NCBI RefSeq assembly: GCF_007896845.1
Contig: NZ_VOHS01000012.1
Coordinates: 62,001-126,000 of the forward strand
From: Chitinophaga pinensis
Lineage (GTDB): Bacteria; Bacteroidota; Bacteroidia; Chitinophagales; Chitinophagaceae
Length of the DNA stretch: 64,000 nucleotides
Direction: 5' to 3'
This document shows positions 60,388 through 64,000 of the stretch, piece after piece. The notes beneath the pieces were generated by a model. The model saw only the letters and a program-made list of their open reading frames with translations. It was not told the origin of the DNA and ran no database searches. The position numbers were made by a program, and so were the translations under genes. The first letter of the stretch is position 1, and each line of letters opens with the position of its first letter.

Positions 60388-61593
60388 TCATTCTCCTTCA
60401 CTTACATAATCGCTTAAATACTCAAACCGTTCTGTCAATCCACCTTTCTCCGCAATGGTCGCATTACGGATGGTCACACTATTCTCCTGTTGTAATTCGT
60501 CAAACACATACTTCATCAACTGATCCCCGAAATACTGCGATGCATCCCGTGGCAGTTCATTAGGAAGATTACTCACGCACATCATATCCAACGTATCCGG
60601 CAAAAAAGGTGCGGTACGCGCCCTTGTCTGTTTGTCTACACCATATACAGGATCGTCAATGCTGGAATCGCCCAGATTGGATGGAATTGAACCATTGGTA
60701 TCATCAGTAATATCTGCAATCACCTTGATACGGAAGTTTTCTTTTGCAAGATCATTCCATGTGAAGAGTGGTGGTATACGTTCATCCCAATAGATACCAT
60801 TCATAAGGATATCGGTAGCAGTTACGAAAGGCAGAAAACGGCAGTCGTACTGTTCAGGATGCAGATGGAAGTCTTCTCTGCTATAGGTTTTATCTGTTTT
60901 CCGCAGATACAGTTCGCCTGCTTTCAACTGCGTATATACCGGATAAGCATAGCTATTGATGAGATATTCTTCAGGTGGAATATATTTAATTCCCAGCAGC
61001 CCCATAACTTCCAGTGTACCCGCAGCGACGCGTCCGGATCCGGTAATGACAATCTTTAAAGGAGGCAGTTTGGCTCCAAAATAATGATTGATCAGTTCTT
61101 TAAAATCATGGCAACGATGTACGGGCACAAGGTTATAGCCCCCTGTTTTCTTACCGTAGGTCAGCAGACCGTTGTGCGCGCCAACGACACCGGCAAAGAA
61201 GCCAAACCCCAATATACGCGCACCGTCTGCATGCACCAGGCATTCATAATCTATCAGCGTGATCTGTTTCTCAAGGATCGTCTGTAGCATGTGCCTGTTA
61301 TGAGGCTGTTTCTTGCGGGTATGCGAAAAGAAAAGATATGTTTTTCCGGGAATCAGTTTATCTGCCGGTACTTCCTTGATACCTAACAGCACCTCACAAT
61401 GGGAGAGGTCTTCGGAAAGCGGAATCCCGGCGGCGGCATATTCATCATCTTTAAAGCATCGCCAGGGAGAAGGCTGTACGCTGATGCGTACCTGTGGATG
61501 ATGTTTGATGATCCACTGGCATTGTTGTGGCGTAAAGGCAACTCTGTTATCGTGTGGCTGTTTCTCTTCCCGTATAAGACCGATGTGTAGCAT
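60388..61593 (-). CDS. saccharopine/alanine dehydrogenase-like NAD(P)-dependent oxidoreductase
   Basis: A 401-residue protein of the alanine dehydrogenase/PNT and fungal-type saccharopine dehydrogenase superfamily. It starts with LHIGLIREEKQPHDNRVAFTPQQC. The binding motif is VITGSGRVAAGTLEVMGLLGI. The C-terminal half has DITDDTNGSIPSNLGDSSIDDPVYGV. Saccharopine dehydrogenases join or split lysine and 2-oxoglutarate; whether this one does is not certain. ATG 61593 starts the conserved region. The frame is open 34 codons further, across the promoter. Confidence 0.82.
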   Translation of the reverse strand: MLHIGLIREEKQPHDNRVAFTPQQCQWIIKHHPQVRISVQPSPWRCFKDDEYAAAGIPLSEDLSHCEVLLGIKEVPADKLIPGKTYLFFSHTRKKQPHNRHMLQTILEKQITLIDYECLVHADGARILGFGFFAGVVGAHNGLLTYGKKTGGYNLVPVHRCHDFKELINHYFGAKLPPLKIVITGSGRVAAGTLEVMGLLGIKYIPPEEYLINSYAYPVYTQLKAGELYLRKTDKTYSREDFHLHPEQYDCRFLPFVTATDILMNGIYWDERIPPLFTWNDLAKENFRIKVIADITDDTNGSIPSNLGDSSIDDPVYGVDKQTRARTAPFLPDTLDMMCVSNLPNELPRDASQYFGDQLMKYVFDELQQENSVTIRNATIAEKGGLTERFEYLSDYVSEGE

Positions 61594-61601
61594 ATCTGGG
61601 T

Positions 61602-61620
61602 TTTGGTGTAACCAAATATA
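61602..61620. promoter_or_regulatory. promoter -7 box overlapping a palindrome, saccharopine dehydrogenase-like gene
   Basis: TATATTTG (61613-61620, reverse strand) matches TAnnTTTG. It overlaps the perfect palindrome TTTGGT-GTA-ACCAAA (61602-61616). A repressor bound there would block the promoter. Confidence 0.5.
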
Positions 61621-61770
61621 ACACATATTCGTATTCATTGGAAGTACCTGCGGATGAAGTGCAGGTGAGGTCGTTATTAACGTATCCGCCACCACTACTG
61701 ACTAATGATGCAACGATAATTTCAATAATTCTCATGAGAATCTCCCTGTTGCCGGTATGACTAAAAAAAG

Positions 61771-61810
61771 ATCCGCCCTGACAGCGTATCAAACCACTGT
61801 CAGGGCGGAT
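61771..61810 (-). terminator. terminator of the alpha/beta hydrolase gene
   Basis: ATCCGCCCTGACAG and CTGTCAGGGCGGAT form a perfect 14 bp stem; on the reverse strand seven T residues follow. It lies 37 bases after the hydrolase stop. Confidence 0.92.
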
Positions 61811-61846
61811 TCCCTCTTTATTAAAACCTCACTTATTTAACCTCAA

Positions 61847-62875
61847 CTATTTTAAATATGCTTTTAATTCATTGCCCGCCTGTAACATTGCAGAACGTGT
61901 AGAAGGATTATCTGCGATAGGATTCAGCAAACCATAATCATGGATCGCACCGTCATATCTTACCAAAGTTACATTTACACCTGCTGCATCCATTTTACGT
62001 GCGTATGCTTCACCTTCATCACGCAATACATCATTCTCTGCAACTTGTACCAGTGCTGGTGGTAAGCCTTTCAGCTGTTCAGCAGTCGCCTGTAAAGGAG
62101 AAGCATAAATTTCTTTTCGCTGATTCGCATCTGTTGTATAATTATCCCAGAACCATTTCATCAGATTTTTTGTCAGGAAGCGCTGTTCTGCATACTGATT
62201 GTAAGAACCTGTTTCGAAGTTAGCATCTGTTACAGGCCACAGCAGCACTTGCAATTTAATTGCCGGACCACCTTTCTCTTTCGCCATCAGTGCAACTACA
62301 GCCGCCATGTTGCCTCCTACGCTATTACCCGCTACAGCCAGACGTTTGCTGTCTACATTGATCTCTTTACCATTGGCGGCTACCCATTTGGTCGCTGCAT
62401 ATGCCTGATTGATCGCTACCGGATAGTGTGCTTCTGGTGAAGGTGTGTAGTCAACAAAAACTGCTGCTGCTCCTGAACTTACTACCAGATCGCGTACCAG
62501 ACGCAGGTGAGTTGGGAAGTCGCCCAGTACCCATCCACCGCCATGGAAGAACATAAACACCGGCAATATACCTTTAGCTGCTTCCGGACGAACAATATGT
62601 AATTTTACAGTCTGACCGTCCTGTGTGATTGTTTTTTCAGTAACACTGATACCTGATATATCAACTTTTACGCTCTTCTGCGCACCTACCAGTACTTCGC
62701 GGGCATCTTTAGGAGACAGTGTTTCCAATGGTGCACCACCGCTGTTGTTTAATGCATGTAAAAACGCTTTCGTGTGTCTGTCAATGTTAGGATCATTGTC
62801 CGGATTTACGTTCTGTGCGAAAGCGCTTGCACTTAATATACTGGCAACTGCGAGAGAGAGTATTTGCTTTTTCAT
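61847..62875 (-). CDS. secreted alpha/beta hydrolase, HSL-type esterase/lipase
   Basis: A 342-residue protein with a signal peptide (MKKQILSLAVASILSASAFAQ). The oxyanion motif is FFHGGGWVLGD, the nucleophile serine is in VAGNSVGGNM, and the acid and base are in VAENDVLRDEG and GAIHDYGLL. This is the hormone-sensitive-lipase family of esterases. Export to the periplasm is unusual for the family, which is mostly cytoplasmic. It is divergent from nothing; an AraC regulator gene lies upstream on the same strand. ATG 62875 is chosen because it begins the signal peptide. Confidence 0.9.
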   Translation of the reverse strand: MKKQILSLAVASILSASAFAQNVNPDNDPNIDRHTKAFLHALNNSGGAPLETLSPKDAREVLVGAQKSVKVDISGISVTEKTITQDGQTVKLHIVRPEAAKGILPVFMFFHGGGWVLGDFPTHLRLVRDLVVSSGAAAVFVDYTPSPEAHYPVAINQAYAATKWVAANGKEINVDSKRLAVAGNSVGGNMAAVVALMAKEKGGPAIKLQVLLWPVTDANFETGSYNQYAEQRFLTKNLMKWFWDNYTTDANQRKEIYASPLQATAEQLKGLPPALVQVAENDVLRDEGEAYARKMDAAGVNVTLVRYDGAIHDYGLLNPIADNPSTRSAMLQAGNELKAYLK

Positions 62876-62913
62876 TTTCTGTGTGTTGATTGTGATCATT
62901 TAATTTGATAACA

Positions 62914-62944
62914 CAAAACTACGGCAGTAAATGAGGGCGATCAA
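62914..62944 (-). promoter_or_regulatory. promoter of the alpha/beta hydrolase gene
   Basis: On the reverse strand TTG (62942-62944) is followed after 20 bases by TAGTTTTG (62914-62921), a full match to the Bacteroidota promoter, 38 bases upstream of ATG 62875. Confidence 0.65.
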
Positions 62945-62961
62945 TGCACGAATGACGACAC

Positions 62962-63810
62962 TTATTGTACTTTTTCTCCTTCAGTGTATTTTTTTCTGAA
63001 AAGAAGGGGAGAACTCTCTGTCTGATTAGTAAATAAGCGTACAAAGTACGCCGGATCCTCATATCCCAGCTTGTAACCGATCTCTTTTACACTCAGATCA
63101 GTATGGATTAACAGGCGTTTAGCTTCAAGGATAATCCGGTCCTTAATAATATCATTAGGGCTTTTCGCACTGTATTTAGATATTTTCTTGCTGAGCGCCT
63201 TCGGGGTAATACTCAGCATATCAGCATAATCGGCTACATTATGGTGTTTAATATAGTGTGCCTCTACCAACTGACTGAACTTCCGCAGGAACTCTACCTC
63301 CTGTGTGGCACTATTGTCCGCCATGTCATTCGTTTTCTTCCACATACGGGTAGAACGGATGATCAGCTGTTTCAGAAAGATCCTGATCATTTCTTCTGTA
63401 CTGCTTTCAGCACTCACAGCCTCCGTCTTTATCTCTTCAAGAATGTGTCTGGTCTGACGGGAGGCCTCTCCATCCAGATATACAACCGGGACATCATATA
63501 CATTATTATATAGTAAACCATCACAGGCTACCTCCGCATCATGTATCTGGATACAATAAAAATCACGATTATAATATAATAAGGTGCCCCTGCCGGCACA
63601 CTTGTACCACTGTCCGTCTTTAATAAAGAAAAGTGCGTCCTTTTCCAGTTTATATTCTTTAAAGTCCACCATCACTTCCGATCCGGCCTCCATAAAGAGT
63701 ACTTTGATAAAAGAATTATACTCTTCATAGAGGATGTCATCTGCCGTTTCAGCATCAAAATCTATATATCCGAATTTCTTGGAGAAGAATTGCTTCAATA
63801 CATTTTCCAT
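62962..63810 (-). CDS. AraC family transcriptional regulator
   Basis: A 282-residue protein with an N-terminal cupin-like sensing region (about 15-110) and a C-terminal AraC helix-turn-helix pair (about 180-275; VADYADMLSITPKALSKKISKYSAKSPNDIIKDRIILEAKRLL and SVKEIGYKLGYEDPAYFVRLFTNQTESSPLLFRKKY). It lies 86 bases upstream of the hydrolase gene on the same strand and may control it. A TAcaTTTG box ends four bases before its ATG. From 63823 to the right edge I see no gene. Confidence 0.9.
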   Translation of the reverse strand: MENVLKQFFSKKFGYIDFDAETADDILYEEYNSFIKVLFMEAGSEVMVDFKEYKLEKDALFFIKDGQWYKCAGRGTLLYYNRDFYCIQIHDAEVACDGLLYNNVYDVPVVYLDGEASRQTRHILEEIKTEAVSAESSTEEMIRIFLKQLIIRSTRMWKKTNDMADNSATQEVEFLRKFSQLVEAHYIKHHNVADYADMLSITPKALSKKISKYSAKSPNDIIKDRIILEAKRLLIHTDLSVKEIGYKLGYEDPAYFVRLFTNQTESSPLLFRKKYTEGEKVQ

Positions 63811-63814
63811 ATAA

Positions 63815-63822
63815 CAAATGTA
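63815..63822 (-). promoter_or_regulatory. promoter -7 box of the AraC gene (leaderless-like)
   Basis: TACATTTG on the reverse strand matches TAnnTTTG and ends four bases before ATG 63810. Confidence 0.5.
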
Positions 63823-64000
63823 TCGCCTTTTTTAAAACAAGCTACCCGTTTAACGCTGTTAGTGCCCGGAAACCGGGGTGTCCCATCCGATATGGCCGTC
63901 CTTCCTGAATTACAGCGAATTAGGTTTTTTTTATAATAATATTTGCAAAATCTATATCTTAGCGGCTTCGTAAACACAATTGCACAGCCCAACCCCTAAT

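Noticed and set aside
61547-61792. 81-codon reverse frame with a Gly-Gly-Gly motif, considered as a peptide precursor
   Set aside because: It overlaps the start and promoter of the saccharopine dehydrogenase-like gene in another frame, and no modification or export gene is nearby.
1-64000. tRNA, rRNA and known riboswitches
   Set aside because: I looked through the gaps for cloverleaf-like or rRNA-like text and for common riboswitch cores and saw none; a covariance search would be needed to exclude small RNAs.

Overview
The window reads as chromosomal DNA of a Bacteroidota bacterium, most likely a Chitinophaga-like member of the Chitinophagaceae. The support is the repeated TAnnTTTG promoter box, the Bacteroidota-type families (DUF6089-like outer-membrane protein, M57 metallopeptidase, S1 sulfatase, HAE1-type RND pump with a lipoprotein outer-membrane partner) and the complete SUF operon. 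I see no rRNA, tRNA, CRISPR array, transposase, prophage or plasmid gene. The first gene is cut by the left edge.

Layout. 1-2 kb: end of an acyl-CoA desaturase gene and a TPM-domain lipoprotein. 2.2-4.6 kb: an MlaE-MlaF-MlaD type lipid transport operon closed by a strong terminator. 4.7-12 kb: a zinc alcohol dehydrogenase, two small unknowns, a secreted sulfatase, a membrane sensor kinase and an acyl-CoA dehydrogenase. 12-14.3 kb: two YceI proteins and a small membrane protein, divergent from an HxlR regulator. 14.9-19.8 kb: a phytanoyl-CoA dioxygenase-like enzyme, an SDR, and a YeeE/YedE sulfur-transport pair divergent from a MarR regulator. 20-27.7 kb: a KefB-type antiporter, an M57 protease, and a CheR-CheB pair facing a REC-PAS-histidine kinase. 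27.8-33.7 kb: an RND efflux operon whose pump ORF runs into the outer-membrane factor, which is then broken by a frameshift. 34-38.7 kb: small envelope proteins, including a PliI-like lysozyme-inhibitor candidate, around a 1 kb repeat-rich gap. 39-46.6 kb: the complete SUF iron-sulfur operon (SufA-B-C-D-S-E and a DUF59 protein) next to a flavodoxin-fold reductase and a divergent SufR-like regulator. 47-64 kb: acetyltransferases, an AI-2E transporter, AraC regulators, a UbiD decarboxylase, release factor 3, an FtsX-type permease, TsaD with a TrmN6-like methyltransferase, a saccharopine/alanine dehydrogenase-like enzyme and a secreted alpha/beta hydrolase.

The most unusual structure is not a gene. 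Five copies of a roughly 150-160 bp palindromic element lie in gaps at about 8.6, 14.4, 16.1, 36.8 and 47.0 kb. Each copy has two long inverted arms. Each arm carries, or in the 36.8 kb copy degenerately carries, a GGGC-NNNN-GCCC mini-palindrome; the tetranucleotide differs by arm (CTTA on one, TGAC or TGAT on the other). A conserved 12-base core lies between the arms. Arm sequences differ between copies but stay complementary within each copy, as expected if a folded form is maintained. All four convergent gene gaps longer than 200 bp hold one copy, and the fifth lies in a tandem gap.

Other non-coding structure includes a purine-rich minisatellite, 110 bp, 60 bp and 13 bp tandem repeats, two very long hairpins (26 and 30 bp stems), palindromes that look like operators beside the HxlR, MarR and SufR-like genes, and several promoters whose TAnnTTTG box ends only 4-5 bases before the start codon.
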